From NCBI GenBank assembly GCA_011523655.1, contig WTGH01000033.1:26608-90607 (forward strand): DNA of 64,000 bases, in the 5' to 3' direction. Within the stretch, counting starts at the first letter, position 1, and every line of letters begins with the position of its first letter. The notes beneath the pieces are model-generated. The model did no database searches. It saw nothing but the letters and a program-made list of their open reading frames with translations, and was not told the DNA's origin. This DNA comes from Rhodospirillaceae bacterium (GTDB lineage Bacteria; Pseudomonadota; Alphaproteobacteria; Bin65). Positions 63,642 to 64,000 of this stretch are shown piece by piece. Made by a program: the position numbers and the translations under genes.

Positions 63642-64000
63642 TCAGGCCGCCGCCCTCAGGCGCGCCGACAGCAGTTTCGGAATGTCGCTCGGCACGTCGG
63701 CGACGGCGACGCCCGCCGCTTCCAGCGCCTTTCGCTTCGATTGGTAATCGCCTTTACCGCCGGAAACAATGGCGCCGGCATGGCCCATCTTCCTGCCCGG
63801 CGGCGCGGCCCGGCCGGCGACGAAAGCGACGACCGGCTTGGCCATCCCGGCAGCGTAGTCCGCGGCGTCTTCCTCGGCGCTGCCGCCGATTTCGCCGCAG
63901 ATGACCACCGCCTCGGTCCTGGCGTCGGCGTCGAGGATTTCGAGCGCCTCGCGCGTCGTCGTGCCGATGATCGGATCGCCGCCGACGCCATAGACCGCCG
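63642..64000 (-). CDS. SucD-family CoA ligase alpha subunit (3' part)
   Basis: The C-terminal 118 residues of an ADP/GDP-forming acyl-CoA synthetase alpha subunit; the start lies beyond the window. [36 protein letters not shown] and the phosphohistidine motif [14 protein letters not shown] are intact. The tail [28 protein letters not shown] is diverged from standard SucD. It sits directly before xsc on the same strand. It may be true succinyl-CoA synthetase, a malate-CoA ligase subunit, or a sulfoacetate-CoA ligase feeding Xsc; the beta-subunit gene should lie just outside the window. Confidence 0.85.
   Translation of the reverse strand, partial: AVYGVGGDPIIGTTTREALEILDADARTEAVVICGEIGGSAEEDAADYAAGMAKPVVAFVAGRAAPPGRKMGHAGAIVSGGKGDYQSKRKALEAAGVAVADVPSDIPKLLSARLRAAA

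Overview
The window is a 64 kb piece of a GC-rich chromosome (about two thirds G+C by eye). It is almost certainly from an alphaproteobacterium, probably Rhodospirillales-like. The evidence is the nuoABCDEF order with a long-tailed NuoE, the alphaproteobacterial tRNA-Gln and tRNA-Met forms, a HemB without the zinc cysteines, and many LIV-type ABC and TRAP transporters with Xsc-based sulfonate use. I see no rRNA, CRISPR array, complete prophage or intact insertion sequence.

Layout. 1-4.9 kb: complex I genes nuoA to nuoF on the minus strand, nuoF cut by the edge. 5.1-9.2 kb: housekeeping genes (tRNA-Asp, recO, tRNA-Met, mnmA), a possible phage scrap, a small secreted protein and a HigBA-type toxin-antitoxin pair. 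9.3-11.7 kb: a three-gene, translationally coupled aromatic ring-cleavage cassette. 11.8-16 kb: hemB, a 2-oxoglutarate oxygenase, a Phd/VapC pair, a Ppx/GppA phosphatase and tRNA-Gln. 16.1-24.6 kb: a long LIV-type transporter run with one binding protein followed by two complete H-M-G-F sets and a YtkA-like protein. 24.6-25.5 kb: a HicA toxin with an unusual HicB carrying an N-terminal winged-helix domain. 26-36.4 kb: a formylglycine-type sulfatase/phosphonate hydrolase, a third LIV transporter with its own acyl-CoA ligase and binding protein, then an atypical SDR, an HCCA-isomerase-like protein and a hotdog thioesterase. 36.6-43.9 kb: trmJ, cimA, a cystathionine beta-synthase-like enzyme, an Mpo1-like protein, a flavin reductase, a cystathionine gamma-synthase/lyase and bpt. 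44-49.2 kb: a TRAP transporter whose two membrane subunits are both much longer than usual. 49.2-51.4 kb: parC. 51.8-64 kb: a sulfonate-flavoured region.

The last region is the most coherent accessory locus. It holds a FAD-dependent oxidoreductase, a NitT/TauT-family ABC transporter (ATPase, permease, convergent binding protein), an isopenicillin-N-synthase-like oxygenase, a thiol-dioxygenase-like cupin overlapping pta, and xsc (sulfoacetaldehyde acetyltransferase) behind the 3' part of a SucD-family CoA-ligase gene. Xsc plus Pta converts sulfoacetaldehyde to sulfite and acetyl-CoA. The other genes could supply or feed that route, but this is inference. A low-GC island with an orphan membrane protein separates xsc from pta.

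Two genome habits stand out. Short perfect tandem duplications (11-15 bp) repeatedly sit in leaders or directly on start codons. Imperfect palindromic REP-like elements lie between genes, one of them supplying the stop codon of mnmA.
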